From the NCBI GenBank assembly GCA_035647615.1, contig DASRND010000013.1:44861-108860 (forward strand): 64,000 bases of DNA, in the 5' to 3' direction. The position numbers and the translations under genes are program-made. Under the pieces are notes generated by a model, which searched no databases, was not told where the DNA came from, and saw only the letters and a list, made by a program, of their open reading frames with translations. Source of the DNA: Bacteroidales bacterium. GTDB taxonomy: Bacteria > Bacteroidota > Bacteroidia > Bacteroidales > 4484-276. Shown in pieces: positions 35,734 to 46,194 of the stretch; position 1 is the first letter of the stretch; every line of letters starts with the position of its first letter.

Positions 35734-38472
35734 CTACTTCAAAACCAGCCCGCTGCTCATGCGTACTTTCCCATCTGTAACCACCACCTGATAGGCTCCT
35801 GCCGGAAGCTGCGAAAGATTTATGGAAGGTTTCACTTCCGTGACTTTAGCACGATACACTTCCACACCGGCTGTATTGGTAATGGTAACGAGGCTGCTCT
35901 TGAGATCAAAACCATTTAAATCTAAATGAATGATGTCGGTAGCCGGATTGGGATAAATGCGCAAAGCTTTGTTTATCGAGGCTTCCGGAATACCAATACT
36001 GGGATCGAGCGGAAATTCCGTCGTAAACAAACCACGACCATGGGTGGCTGCCAGCACGGTGTTATCTGCCGGGCGGATGGCGAGCATGTCACAGCGCACA
36101 TTGGCCATTCCATCGGAGTTGGGTTGCCATACCACCGGATCGGCGTTTATGTTATTCGTAGTCCAGATTCCAAGCTCGGTAGCCAGCATCACCTGCGCAT
36201 CGTTCTCCGGATGATATTCGGCCCAGCGGACGGGCATATCCGGAAGGTTGTATTCCACATCACGCCAGCTCTCGCCGCCATCTTTGCTTTGCCACACCGA
36301 CGGAACGCCGTAATTGCTGAAGGTTGCCAACAGCTCATCTTCGGTTTGGCCAACCGCAACACACGACAGATAGGCAATTGGCATGTCGTCACCGGTAATT
36401 TCGGTGACCTGCGGCACAGGAATCTGCGCATTTTCCACACGGTACAACCGTCCGGTTTGCGAACCCACAAAAAGTACCGTCGTACCGGAGGGCGCATAAG
36501 GCGAAACACGGAGGTGCGAGAAATAGCCTTCCTCATTGGTTTGCAGCGGCACCACCTTCCGATTGATATTGTATGGGATACCATCGAAGCGTATTATTTG
36601 ATTGGCATGGGTGCCGACAAAATCTACCCTGTTTGCATAAAGGATATTGTTTTCGGTGTCGTAGTCAGCCGGATTAATAAATACCCCGCTGTTGTCGTTG
36701 TAGCTATTCAGGTAATTCCAGTTGAGATAAAAAGTATAGCTGTTGTAATACACCGAAGTGATGAGCAGTTGCGGGTCATCGTCGAAGAAGCAAAAAGCGC
36801 CATCGCCGCCATCAATCATGTTGTTGATGGTGAGGGGCGCGTCCTGATAAAGCAGCGTGCCGTTGTCCTGCAAGCCGCCGCAATAGAGCGTTCCGCCCGG
36901 TTGCGGGATGATGTCGCAGGTATAAAATTGCAGCGTGTTATAGTTGTGATTTTTCTCCTGGAATTTGGGATAAGTGCTCAAGGCCGTGTTGGTATAAAAA
37001 ACGCCGCCGTCGCTGCCACAAATAAGCTCGGAAGGATTTCCTGGATTGAATTCGATGGCGTGTTGGTCGGCATGCACATATTCGTCGCCGCCACCATAGT
37101 ACATCAGCGCCCAGTCGGTGATATGCTGCCAGGTGCTGCCGCTGTTGTTAGTTTTCCATTGATCGAGGCCACCGGTATAGATCATATCAGGATTGTTGGG
37201 TGCCACTTTGATGATGAAGGCGTGCCATGACAAGGTAGCCCATTCGGAGCTGGGAATAGGAATGGTAGTCCAGCTTTCTCCAGCGTCGGTGGATTTGATG
37301 ATGTAGCGACCGTAGTAGTAATTGAAGTTGTTGGTGTTGTTGAGAAAACCGGCTCCGATGGCAGCATAAATGACGTTGGGATCAGAAGGAGCTGCAGCCA
37401 TCATTACCCTTCCGGGGATGTAGTAGTTCGGGCTGTTAAGGATTTGTTGTGCGATATCGTCAAAAACCGTCCATGATCCGGCCATGCCAAGATCGGAATG
37501 CAGAATTACGGCGCCGCCCTCGATTTCCACATTTTGAACAGTGCCGGCAAATATTCGTCCATCGGCGGTAATCTCCAGATCAGAAACGGTGTAAGGCTGC
37601 TGCGTTCCCGGAATATTTGGTAAAACCTGATCCCACGTCATTCCCTGATCAGAGGAGCGAAAAACTCCATCGGAAGGTTCGCTTTGGTGGGTGGTGCCGT
37701 GATAAATTCCTGAAGCTACTGCTGCGTAAATGACGCTGGTTCCGTCTTCGTCGCGCACCACAATGTCGTTGATGTATTCAAAAGGCAAGGTGCTTTCTAT
37801 CAGATTCCAGGTGGTTCCGGCATCCGCAGAACGCCAGATGCCCTGCCCCACTCCCGACGATTCCCGGTAGGTAATCAGTGCCGTCTGCGACTCGCCGGTT
37901 CCTACATAAAAAATATCCGGATTGTTGGGATCGCTGGTGATGCAGCTAATGCTGAGGGTACTCCAAAAGTCATCAACCGGTTGCCAAAGGCTATTGTTGT
38001 CGGTAATATCATCGCGAAACCAAAGCCCTCCGGTTACGCCACCCGCCCACACTTTTTTGTGCTGCTGGTCGGTAGGATCCCACATGATGGCGCGGGTTCT
38101 TCCTCCCATTTCCACAGGCGTTCCCTCCCACAAGAGATGTACGTCGTTTCGGTTTTTGGCAGCAGCGCGGGTATAGCAATAAGCGTCTGTCAGCCTTTCG
38201 CGGGGAACCGTCCCGGTAGCAGGGTCAACGGTCATAAAGTAATCCTGCAAAGCGGCCTTGTCGGGATGTGCCGGTTTAGGAATTTCGGCTGTTTGTTCTT
38301 CTTTAGCCAGTGGCATTGCTGCCGCTTTGGAGTGCATCAAAGTTGCATATTCATGGCGCTGAAGTGCTTTGCTGTCATCGTTATCATTTAGCAAAATTGT
38401 AAAAATGACGCCTGCCGAAAGCACAACTAAAATTAAAATTGCAAAAAACCGAAGTGTAGATTTTCGTAACAT
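35734..38472 (-). CDS. Secreted T9SS protein with sortilin/BNR-type beta-propeller repeats
   Basis: 912 residues. Signal/anchor segment about 7-28. Residues about 110-820 contain repeats of the BNR/sortilin kind (GVGQGIWRSADAGTTWNLIE, GVFRSSDQGMTWDQV, IIKSTDAGESWTTIP, WQSKDGGESWRDVEY), which form a large beta-propeller. The tail (836-912, RIYPNPATDIIHLDLNG ... LPAGAYQVVV) is a T9SS type A sorting domain. Related proteins are surface glycan- or protein-binding propellers; this one's ligand is unknown. It starts after a 273-bp gap, divergent from the flippase gene. Confidence 0.88.
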   Translation of the reverse strand: MLRKSTLRFFAILILVVLSAGVIFTILLNDNDDSKALQRHEYATLMHSKAAAMPLAKEEQTAEIPKPAHPDKAALQDYFMTVDPATGTVPRERLTDAYCYTRAAAKNRNDVHLLWEGTPVEMGGRTRAIMWDPTDQQHKKVWAGGVTGGLWFRDDITDNNSLWQPVDDFWSTLSISCITSDPNNPDIFYVGTGESQTALITYRESSGVGQGIWRSADAGTTWNLIESTLPFEYINDIVVRDEDGTSVIYAAVASGIYHGTTHQSEPSDGVFRSSDQGMTWDQVLPNIPGTQQPYTVSDLEITADGRIFAGTVQNVEIEGGAVILHSDLGMAGSWTVFDDIAQQILNSPNYYIPGRVMMAAAPSDPNVIYAAIGAGFLNNTNNFNYYYGRYIIKSTDAGESWTTIPIPSSEWATLSWHAFIIKVAPNNPDMIYTGGLDQWKTNNSGSTWQHITDWALMYYGGGDEYVHADQHAIEFNPGNPSELICGSDGGVFYTNTALSTYPKFQEKNHNYNTLQFYTCDIIPQPGGTLYCGGLQDNGTLLYQDAPLTINNMIDGGDGAFCFFDDDPQLLITSVYYNSYTFYLNWNYLNSYNDNSGVFINPADYDTENNILYANRVDFVGTHANQIIRFDGIPYNINRKVVPLQTNEEGYFSHLRVSPYAPSGTTVLFVGSQTGRLYRVENAQIPVPQVTEITGDDMPIAYLSCVAVGQTEDELLATFSNYGVPSVWQSKDGGESWRDVEYNLPDMPVRWAEYHPENDAQVMLATELGIWTTNNINADPVVWQPNSDGMANVRCDMLAIRPADNTVLAATHGRGLFTTEFPLDPSIGIPEASINKALRIYPNPATDIIHLDLNGFDLKSSLVTITNTAGVEVYRAKVTEVKPSINLSQLPAGAYQVVVTDGKVRMSSGLVLK

Positions 38473-38745
38473 GGTGATGATGGATTATTATTAATAAAAA
38501 ATTACTATTCGCCAAAATTAAAGAAATACGCTGATGGGCAAGATAAAAAGGACAAAAGACAAATCACAAATAAATTTCAAAGATCAAATAATGAAATTCC
38601 AAAAAGAAGAATAGGATATTCCATAGCAAAAAAAATGAGCCCTCTTCCCCAACTTTGCCGTTCTGCGGTTCATGGCTACAGTCTGTTGATAGTAATATGT
38701 GGTGAAATCTAAACAAACCTATACTTTTGCCGGCAAAATTTAAAG

Positions 38746-40248
38746 ATGTCATCAAACCCACTCAAGCGGCTGGCAAGCCAAACTGCCGTTTACGGACTCA
38801 GCAGCATCGTTGGCCGGTTGCTCAATTATCTGCTGGTGCCGCTCTACACGCGCGTGCTGGTAACCGGCGATTACGGCATCTACACCGAGATGTACGCCTG
38901 GGTTTCCATTCTCTGGGTAGTTTTGACCTACGGCATGGAAACGACATTTTTCCGCTTTGCGCAAAGCGAAAGTGATTCTCCCAAAGTTTTCAGCACCGCC
39001 TTTACCTCGCTCCTGTTTACCTCGTTACTGTTTCTGTTGGTGGCCGGTGGCAATGCCGGATCCATTGCGCGAAGCATGGGTTATGGCGATCATATCGATT
39101 ACATCGTTTACTTTGCTTTTATCCTATCACTCGACGCGCTGGCGGCCATTCCGTTTGCCCGTTTGCGACAGCAAAACCGACCCATCCGTTTCGCAGTGAT
39201 CAAGCTCATCAACATCGGACTAAATATTGGTTTCAACCTGTTTTTTATTCTGCTTTGTCCTTATCTTCTCTCACATTATCCTGATACGTCGGTGGCTCGC
39301 TTCGTCTTGCTTTTCTTCGATCCTACAGATCTGGTGAGTTACATCTTCATAAGCAATCTTATTTCTACAGTAGTAACGCTGCTGCTGCTTTTGCCTGACG
39401 TGCGTTTTCGGTGGTCTGATTTCGATTTTTCGCTGCTCAAACGCATGCTTGTTTACACCTGGCCGCTGCTCATCGTGGCCATTGCAGGGTCTATCAATTT
39501 GTCGATTGATAAGATTTTGCTGGCCTGGCTGCTGCCCGGCGATCCGGATTGGGTGATGTCGCAAGTAGGTATTTATGGCGCCTGCTACAAGGTGTCGATT
39601 ATCATGACGCTGTTTGTGCAAACCTTCAGATATGCCGCCGATCCTTTTTTCTTTGCCGAATCGGCGCACAACGATTCGCTAAAGATTTATGCCGAGGTGC
39701 TGAAGATCTTCACCGTGATTGTTTCACTGATATTTTTGGTAACAACCCTCTATCTCGATTTGGTGATTCTCTTTATCGGTGAGCCCTACCGGGCAGGACG
39801 TGATGTAATTCCTATTTTGCTGATGGGGAATCTTTTCCTGGGAATTTTTTACAACCTCTCATTTTGGTACAAGCTCACCAATCGCACCATTTACGGCGCT
39901 TTGCTATCGATAATCGGCTCCGGGATTACCATCACGCTCAACCTTACCCTGATTCCCTCTTTTGGATATTATGGCTCAGCCTGGGCAGCATTTTTCGCCT
40001 ATCTCACCATGATGGTACTTTCGTATGTGCTGAGTCGTCGCTCTTTCCCGGTGCCCTACGAAAACAAACGTATTCTGCTTTACTTGCTCTTGCCGGTGGC
40101 GATTTATTTGCTAAGCCGTTACCTTCCGCTGGAACCGGGGCTGTTGAAATATTTCATCAATACACTGCTGCTATTCGTATTTGTGGCAACGGTATTTTAT
40201 TTGGAAAGAAAATCACTTCTGAAGCTGATTCACCAGCGAAAGGGCTGA
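38746..40248 (+). CDS. Polysaccharide/lipid flippase (Wzx/MVF-like)
   Basis: 500 residues with about 14 membrane helices and no large soluble domain. N-terminal TAVYGLSSIVGRLLNYLLVPLYTRVL is the signature of the polysaccharide_synt/MVF flippase superfamily, as is FYNLSFWYKLTNRTIYGALLSIIGS further on. It would move lipid-linked oligosaccharides across the inner membrane. No glycosyltransferase cluster adjoins it; dut is 78 bp away on the same strand. Confidence 0.88.
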   Translation: MSSNPLKRLASQTAVYGLSSIVGRLLNYLLVPLYTRVLVTGDYGIYTEMYAWVSILWVVLTYGMETTFFRFAQSESDSPKVFSTAFTSLLFTSLLFLLVAGGNAGSIARSMGYGDHIDYIVYFAFILSLDALAAIPFARLRQQNRPIRFAVIKLINIGLNIGFNLFFILLCPYLLSHYPDTSVARFVLLFFDPTDLVSYIFISNLISTVVTLLLLLPDVRFRWSDFDFSLLKRMLVYTWPLLIVAIAGSINLSIDKILLAWLLPGDPDWVMSQVGIYGACYKVSIIMTLFVQTFRYAADPFFFAESAHNDSLKIYAEVLKIFTVIVSLIFLVTTLYLDLVILFIGEPYRAGRDVIPILLMGNLFLGIFYNLSFWYKLTNRTIYGALLSIIGSGITITLNLTLIPSFGYYGSAWAAFFAYLTMMVLSYVLSRRSFPVPYENKRILLYLLLPVAIYLLSRYLPLEPGLLKYFINTLLLFVFVATVFYLERKSLLKLIHQRKG

Positions 40249-40291
40249 TGGCTTAAGACATGAGGCCAATGAAGCTTTGCACAATTTTTGA

Positions 40292-40299
40292 TAAATTTG
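40292..40299 (+). promoter_or_regulatory. Putative -7 element of dut
   Basis: TAAATTTG matches TAnnTTTG and lies 27 bp before the dut ATG at 40327. The -33 region is not clear. Confidence 0.3.
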
Positions 40300-40326
40300 C
40301 CGCCAGTCAAAAAAACCGATAAACTG

Positions 40327-40758
40327 ATGAAAATTAAAATTGTAAATAAATCGAAACATCCGCTACCTTCCTACCAAACGGTAGCTTCGGCAGGCATGGA
40401 TCTGCGCGCCAACCTGGTAGAGCCGCTGATGCTCCAACCTTTGCAACGTGAGCTGGTAAACACGGGCCTCTTTATCGAACTCCCCGAGGGTTACGAAGCG
40501 CAGATTCGTCCCCGCAGCGGGCTGGCCATCAAAAGCGGTATCTCGCTGGCAAATGCTCCGGGCACCATCGATGCCGATTATCGTGGCGAGATAAAAGTGA
40601 TTCTTATCAACCTCTCAAACGACGACTTTGTGCTCAACGACGGCGAGCGTATCGCTCAAATGGTGATCAGCAAAGTAGAGAAAGCCGAATGGGTGATTTC
40701 AGAAACCCTGAACGAAACGACCCGCGGAGACGGAGGTTTTGGCCATACCGGAAAATAA
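40327..40758 (+). CDS. dut: dUTP diphosphatase
   Basis: 143 residues from the ATG at 40327; an upstream in-frame TTG at 40288 lies before the -7 box and is unlikely. The five trimeric dUTPase motifs are present: [36 protein letters not shown] with the catalytic Asp, RIAQMVI and [12 protein letters not shown]. It removes dUTP and supplies dUMP for thymidylate. Full length. Confidence 0.97.
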   Translation: MKIKIVNKSKHPLPSYQTVASAGMDLRANLVEPLMLQPLQRELVNTGLFIELPEGYEAQIRPRSGLAIKSGISLANAPGTIDADYRGEIKVILINLSNDDFVLNDGERIAQMVISKVEKAEWVISETLNETTRGDGGFGHTGK

Positions 40759-40868
40759 TCAGCCTTCGCTTAGTTGTAGCATTTGCCGAAAAGTGGTGTT
40801 AATTATTCCCACTAACACAATGAATTGCACGGGAGGATGTTTATTTTTTCAATAACAGATTTTACTAT

Positions 40869-42614
40869 ATGAATTTTAAATCCCTGATCATATCGCTGTC
40901 GATCCTGTTTTTTGCCGTGGGCATGGCTCCACCGGCACAAGCTCAGCGCAAAAACAAGCATGACGACAAGCCCAAAGAACTTTCAGAATTTCAGTTGCGT
41001 GAGCGCAAGGAGGCTTTTCTGGAAGGCAACAAACAAAAAGTGCTTGACAACTTTGATGCTGCCCAGACTGCTTTTTCCAAAGCCTTGCGCATCGATCCCA
41101 ACCACGACGCTTCACTCTTCGAAATGGCACAGCTCTATTTTATTCAGGGACGCACAGATGATGCCCTTGCTGCTGCCAACAAGGCTGCCGAACTCGATCC
41201 CCAAAATATCTGGTATCAGCTCCTACTCGCCGATCTTTACAAAAATACAGGACAGTTAGACAAGATAAAAGGCGTTTTTGAAAAGCTGGTCGAAATACAA
41301 CCCGGTCATATCGAATATCGCCAGGACCTGGCGCTGCTATACACTTTGAACGACGATTACCGCGGCGCCATCAACATCTACAATCAGATAGAAGAAATCG
41401 TTGGTGTGACCGAAGAAACGGCACTAAAAAAGCGCAACTTGTGGAACAATCTTAAAAAGCCCCAAAAGGGACTGGCTGAGATAGAGCAGCTGGTTGCATT
41501 GCATCCACACAACAGCCGCTACCAACAGATTTTGGCCGAGAGCTACATAGAAACGGGCAATCCCGACAAGGCGCTCGCTACTTACCTGAAAGTTGCTATG
41601 TTGGATCCCACAGACCCGTACATCAATATTTCGCTATCGGATTTGTACCGGAAGCAGGGCAAGGATGAAAAGGCTTTCGAAGCGCTGCTCATAGGTTTTG
41701 AAAATCCTGAACTGGAGGTTGATGCTAAAATTCAAATCCTGCTGACTTACTATTCCATCGATCAGATTTTTAATGAGAAAAAAGAGCAGGCGTTGGAGCT
41801 GGCGGAAATACTTGCAAGCACGCATCCCGCCGACCCACGAGTTTTGTCGCTTTACAGCGAAATGTTGTTTCGCACCGGCCAATACGATGAAGCGCTCGCG
41901 ATTCTGGATCAGGTGTTGCAGGCCGACAGCAGTCGCTATGGCGTGTGGGAACAGAAGATGATTATAGAAAGTCAGCTCAACAAAAACGAGCAACTGGCTG
42001 CAACCAGCACGCTGGCATCGGAGTTTTTCCCGATGCAGCCGCTGCCTTATCTGCTCAATGGTTTTGCTAATTACCAGCTAAAAAATTATGATGACGCACG
42101 GCGGTCGCTCGAAAGCGGTGCCAGCCTGGTAGTGGATAATGATAATCTGCTGGCGCAATTTTACACTACGCTGGGCGACATTTACAATCAATTGAAAAAT
42201 CACCAGAAGTCGGATGGCTATTACGACAAGGCGCTGAAAATAGATATGTCGAATGCGCTGGTGCTGAATAATTACAGCTATTTCCTATCGCTTCGCAACG
42301 AGCGGCTGCAGGAGGCACGCGCCATGGCTTCCCGCGCCAACGATCTGGAGCCCAACACTCCTTCGTACATGGACACTTACGGATGGGTGCTTTATAAACT
42401 GGGCGAAACAAAGGAAGCTGAAAAATGGGTGAAGAAATCGCTCGACGCTACACCAGAACCCGACGCCACAGTTCTGGAACATTACGGGGACATCCTTTAC
42501 AAATTAGGAAAGAAAGAAGAAGCTTTAAAATATTGGCAACAAGCCAAAGATACCGGACAGGAAGCCTCCGAATGGCTCGACCGGAAAATCAACGAAAAAT
42601 CGCTCATCGAATAG
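40869..42614 (+). CDS. TPR-repeat envelope protein
   Basis: 581 residues. Signal peptide about 1-25 (FAVGMAPPAQAQ). The rest consists of about twelve tetratricopeptide repeats (QTAFSKALRIDPNHDASLFEMA, SRANDLEPNTPSYMDTYGWVLYKLGETKEA), a periplasmic protein-interaction solenoid. It is followed 31 bp later by the DUF4292 lipoprotein gene and then the EnvC-like gene, a linkage common in this phylum. The partner proteins are unknown. Confidence 0.87.
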   Translation: MNFKSLIISLSILFFAVGMAPPAQAQRKNKHDDKPKELSEFQLRERKEAFLEGNKQKVLDNFDAAQTAFSKALRIDPNHDASLFEMAQLYFIQGRTDDALAAANKAAELDPQNIWYQLLLADLYKNTGQLDKIKGVFEKLVEIQPGHIEYRQDLALLYTLNDDYRGAINIYNQIEEIVGVTEETALKKRNLWNNLKKPQKGLAEIEQLVALHPHNSRYQQILAESYIETGNPDKALATYLKVAMLDPTDPYINISLSDLYRKQGKDEKAFEALLIGFENPELEVDAKIQILLTYYSIDQIFNEKKEQALELAEILASTHPADPRVLSLYSEMLFRTGQYDEALAILDQVLQADSSRYGVWEQKMIIESQLNKNEQLAATSTLASEFFPMQPLPYLLNGFANYQLKNYDDARRSLESGASLVVDNDNLLAQFYTTLGDIYNQLKNHQKSDGYYDKALKIDMSNALVLNNYSYFLSLRNERLQEARAMASRANDLEPNTPSYMDTYGWVLYKLGETKEAEKWVKKSLDATPEPDATVLEHYGDILYKLGKKEEALKYWQQAKDTGQEASEWLDRKINEKSLIE

Positions 42615-42645
42615 CAAGTTTTTTTTGACAAAAAAATAGCAGTAA

Positions 42646-43470
42646 ATGATGAAAAGAAACCGGATCATTTTTTCAATAACACTATTGTTGATGATGATGG
42701 CTATAGCCGGATGTAAGAGCCATCGCGCCGTTATCAAAGCTCCCATCAAAGAAGAAGGCGCCGATTACCTGATGGCTCGCCTGAATGAAAAAGAATTTAT
42801 GTTCGATAGCTTCGAGGCCCGCGCCAACATCTCTTTCCGGCAAAACCGAAAATATCTCGACTTCAAAGCACAGATTCGCATCATCAAAGACAGCCTGATA
42901 TGGATAAGTTTCAACCAGGATCTGGGCATTGAGGTGGCGCGAATCATGATTACTGAGGATTCGGTGAAATTTGTCGACCGGCTGAACAAACAATACCTCC
43001 TGACAGATTATAATTTCGTAGACAAATTTCTAAATACCAGTGTCGATTTCGGGATGTTGCAATCGATCATTTTGGGCAATGATTTTGAATATTATGAGAT
43101 GGCCGAATTTAAGGCCACAATAGATGGAGGCCAATACCGCCTCAACACCGCCGGGCGCAGCAAGCTCAAGAAACACGTACGCAATACCAGCGATGCACAG
43201 CGGGTGCTCCTGCAGTCGATTTGGCTGAATCCTGAGAACTTCAAAATTACGCAGGTCAGACTTAAAGAACTCACGCGCGAAAGCAAGAAGCTCGAAGCTA
43301 CATATTCTGAATTTAAAGAACTTGAAGGCCAGCTGTTTCCTACCAAAATAGATTATTCCATTGATGCCGAACAGCCCATGGAGGTAATCGTTGAATACAG
43401 CAAGATGTCGCTGAACAAAGAGATGAGCTTCCCCTTTAAGATACCCTCCAAATACACGCTGGCGCACTAA
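42646..43470 (+). CDS. DUF4292 lipoprotein
   Basis: 274 residues. Lipoprotein signal (FSITLLLMMMAIAGC, lipidated Cys23). The mature part has the DUF4292 pattern, with FEARANISFRQNRKYLDFKAQIRIIKDSLIWISFNQDLGIEVAR: a beta-sandwich resembling LolB-like outer-membrane lipoprotein folds. It lies between the TPR gene and the EnvC-like gene. A LolB-like role is an inference; a direct homology search is needed. The start is one of two adjacent ATGs. Confidence 0.85.
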   Translation: MMKRNRIIFSITLLLMMMAIAGCKSHRAVIKAPIKEEGADYLMARLNEKEFMFDSFEARANISFRQNRKYLDFKAQIRIIKDSLIWISFNQDLGIEVARIMITEDSVKFVDRLNKQYLLTDYNFVDKFLNTSVDFGMLQSIILGNDFEYYEMAEFKATIDGGQYRLNTAGRSKLKKHVRNTSDAQRVLLQSIWLNPENFKITQVRLKELTRESKKLEATYSEFKELEGQLFPTKIDYSIDAEQPMEVIVEYSKMSLNKEMSFPFKIPSKYTLAH

Positions 43471-43557
43471 GTAATGTTTGTCTTTTAACTAACCAGGCGG
43501 CTGTGCGTTGGAACTTTCTTTTATCGGAGATAAAATAGATAAACGTATCTTTGGTGC

Positions 43558-44805
43558 ATGTCCGGCTCAAAGATTTTATGGTTTGTTAATGCTTCGTTAT
43601 GGCTGTTTTGCCAGACATTGTCTGCGCAAAATGCTTCGGCACAAACCTCCGCCACTGAGCTACAACAAAAAAAAGAGCTGCTTGAAAAGTCGATAGAATA
43701 TGCCGGTGTTTTGATAAACGATACTCGCCTAAAAAAAACTGTCGGGCTGGAAGAGTTGACTTTGCTGCAAAAGAAAATTGATGCCCCTAGCCAGATCGTT
43801 GACACCTGGCGCACGCTCCACGATCGACTCTTCGACACCATTGCCAAAAACCTGATGGCCATCGATAGCCTCGACACCCAAATCGACCATCTTAAAAAAG
43901 CATACACCACAATGATTCGCCAGGCATATCTGAATCACAACAAGCACCAGCGTGCGCTCTATCTTCTGGCTGCTGATGGGTTTAGTCAGGCCATCAACCG
44001 GATGAACTACTATCGCATCTATGCCGCCAAACGCCACAAACAAGCCAACGAAATTGCGCTTACGCAACACCTTTTTATCGAAAAAGCCATACAAACGGAA
44101 GATCAGATAAACGATAATACGCAGGTGCTTAAACAGCTCGAAAAAGAGTTTGCTCTGATGGAACAGGAACTAATGGAGAAGAAAACCATGGTAGCACAGT
44201 TGCAACGCGGCGAGCAACAACTCATCAGCCGACAGCGTCAAAACCAGAGCGATGCAGCTTCATTGCACCGAAGTATTTTGGAAACATTTGCCACCAGTCC
44301 GCAAAATCGTGATTCACAATCAGAGCAACTGCTGCATACACCAACCCCTGCCACCGAGCTGTTGCCTGAATCTTTTTCCTGTCAGCGCGGAAAACTGCCC
44401 TGGCCGGTAGCGACCGGATTTATCATTCAACCTTTTGGCGAGCATCAGCATCCTGACCTAAAAAACGTAAGGATAAAAAATGACGGGGTCGATTTTCTCA
44501 CGCAAAGTAATTCCACTGCCCGCGCCGTATTCGATGGCCAGGTGACGAGGGTGATGCAGGCTACTGCCAAAACTTGGTGTGTGATCGTACGCCACGACGG
44601 ATTTCTGACGGTCTATGCCAATCTTGAGCGGGTTTTCGTAAGCGCAGGCCAAACTGTAACCACGTTGCAGAATCTGGGTTTAATACACACAGATAAAGAA
44701 GTTGCCCACACGCTGCTGCACTTTGAAGTCTGGGAAGGAAAAACGCTGACCGACCCGATGCAGTGGCTTGTCCCTGATCAAAAAATCACCATTTCAGGCA
44801 TGTAA
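43558..44805 (+). CDS. EnvC-like murein hydrolase activator with degenerate LytM domain
   Basis: 415 residues. Signal segment about 8-25, long coiled-coil about 30-240 rich in Glu/Lys/Gln, and a C-terminal LytM/M23 domain about 280-405. The usual zinc and catalytic residues are changed: HxGxD is NDGVD, YxHL is YANL and HLHFE is LLHFE. As in E. coli EnvC the domain should activate an amidase instead of cutting peptidoglycan itself. It is the third gene of the TPR-DUF4292-EnvC cluster, 87 bp behind DUF4292. Confidence 0.88.
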   Translation: MSGSKILWFVNASLWLFCQTLSAQNASAQTSATELQQKKELLEKSIEYAGVLINDTRLKKTVGLEELTLLQKKIDAPSQIVDTWRTLHDRLFDTIAKNLMAIDSLDTQIDHLKKAYTTMIRQAYLNHNKHQRALYLLAADGFSQAINRMNYYRIYAAKRHKQANEIALTQHLFIEKAIQTEDQINDNTQVLKQLEKEFALMEQELMEKKTMVAQLQRGEQQLISRQRQNQSDAASLHRSILETFATSPQNRDSQSEQLLHTPTPATELLPESFSCQRGKLPWPVATGFIIQPFGEHQHPDLKNVRIKNDGVDFLTQSNSTARAVFDGQVTRVMQATAKTWCVIVRHDGFLTVYANLERVFVSAGQTVTTLQNLGLIHTDKEVAHTLLHFEVWEGKTLTDPMQWLVPDQKITISGM

Positions 44806-45099
44806 ACAGTGTAGGAATTATCGCACGCCAACATTTCAAATTATAACCTTACGGCTGTGAACATTACACAAAAAATATGTGTTAAGGTATCCTAATCCAA
44901 ACATCGTCATGAAAAGACTCCGATCGTTGCGCTATGATCTCAAAAATTTCAGATGCCCGTTGCCTGCATTTCGCGTTACAAGAATGCTTCTTACATTAGT
45001 TGACCAGCCGCCTGTACAGAGCGCAAAAACTTGACTTTCGGCGCTTTTGATGCTATCTTTGCACCCCTTTTTTTGTTACGATTCTGCTTAATTTAATCT
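44806..45099. other. Intergenic region upstream of queA
   Basis: 294 bp between the EnvC-like gene and queA, holding the queA promoter. A 41-codon ATG frame (44909-45034) exists but has atypical composition and overlaps the promoter -33 box, so I do not call a gene. No riboswitch of the preQ1 type was recognised. Confidence 0.5.
45031..45061 (+). promoter_or_regulatory. Bacteroidota-type promoter of queA
   Basis: TTG at 45031-45033, 20-bp spacer, TATCTTTG at 45054-45061, a full match to the phylum's -33/-7 consensus. The start point would lie about 30 nt upstream of the queA ATG. Confidence 0.75.
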
Positions 45100-46155
45100 A
45101 TGAAAATGAAACTATCGCAATTCAGATTTCATCTGCCCGCTGAACTAATTTCCCTGGAACCCGCTCTCAACCGTGACGAATGCCGGCTGATGGTGCTTGA
45201 TCGCAAAAAACAAACCATCAAACACAAATCCTTTACCGATCTTCTCGACTATTTCGACGAAGGCGATGTGATGGTGTTGAATAATACCAAAGTGTTTCCA
45301 GCCCGACTCTATGGTACCAAAGAAAAAACCGGCGCCAAAATAGAAGTGTTCCTGCTTCGGGAACTTAACCAGGAAACACGTCTGTGGGATGTGCTGGTAG
45401 ATCCGGCGCGAAAAATCCGAATCGGCAACAAGCTTTATTTTGGCGAAGACGAGGCACTGGTAGCCGAGGTAATCGACAACACCACCTCCCGTGGCCGTAC
45501 ACTGCGATTTTTGTACGACGGCCCTTACAGCGAGTTCAAAAAAACTATACAGAAACTTGGCAAAACCCCCTTGCCTAAAACCATACAACGCGAAATAAAA
45601 CCCGAAGACGAAGAGTGGTACCAAACCATTTTTGCCAAACACGAAGGCGCCGTGGTTGCTCCCACAGCCGGTCTGCATTTTAGCCGTGAGCTGATGAAGC
45701 GTCTGGAGCTTAAAGGCATCGGTTTTGCCGAAATTACTTTGCATGCCGGCCTTGGCAACTTCCGCCAAATAGAAGTGGAAGACCTCTCCAAGCATAAAAT
45801 GGACAGCGAAGAGCTTATCATCGACGAACGTGCTTGTAGCATCGTCAACGAAGCTATCGACAATCGTAAGCGCCTGTGTGCCGTCGGTACCACTTCTATG
45901 AAAGCAATCGAGTCGTCGCTCACCATCTCCGGCCACCTGAAACCATTTGAAGGATGGACTAACAAATTCATCTTCCCGCCCTACGAGACAAAACTCGCCG
46001 ATACCATGATCTCGAATTTCCACCTTCCCATGTCGAGCATGATGATGCTGGTGGCCTCCTTTTCGGGATATGAATTCCTGATGCGTGCATACAAAGAAGC
46101 TATCAAGGAAAAATACCAGTTCTTTACCTACGGCGACGCCATGCTTATCATTTAG
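45100..46155 (+). CDS. queA: S-adenosylmethionine:tRNA ribosyltransferase-isomerase
   Basis: 351 residues. Transfers and rearranges the ribosyl of SAM onto preQ1-tRNA to make epoxyqueuosine. The conserved [33 protein letters not shown] and TSMKAIESS segments are all present; the protein ends TYGDAML, typical. It has its own promoter and is followed by a terminator that touches the ispD start codon. Confidence 0.97.
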   Translation: MKMKLSQFRFHLPAELISLEPALNRDECRLMVLDRKKQTIKHKSFTDLLDYFDEGDVMVLNNTKVFPARLYGTKEKTGAKIEVFLLRELNQETRLWDVLVDPARKIRIGNKLYFGEDEALVAEVIDNTTSRGRTLRFLYDGPYSEFKKTIQKLGKTPLPKTIQREIKPEDEEWYQTIFAKHEGAVVAPTAGLHFSRELMKRLELKGIGFAEITLHAGLGNFRQIEVEDLSKHKMDSEELIIDERACSIVNEAIDNRKRLCAVGTTSMKAIESSLTISGHLKPFEGWTNKFIFPPYETKLADTMISNFHLPMSSMMMLVASFSGYEFLMRAYKEAIKEKYQFFTYGDAMLII

Positions 46156-46194
46156 TCGATAGAAAAAGTAATTTACAAAATACTATTTTTGAAG

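Noticed and set aside
35926..37230. 434-codon frame antisense to the BNR-type secreted protein
   Set aside because: A shadow of the real T9SS gene, which has a signal, repeats and a sorting domain.
44909..45034. 41-codon ATG frame upstream of queA
   Set aside because: Atypical composition, overlaps the queA promoter, no recognisable features.
45145..46023. 292-codon frame antisense to queA
   Set aside because: Shadow of queA, whose complete motif set fixes the coding strand.
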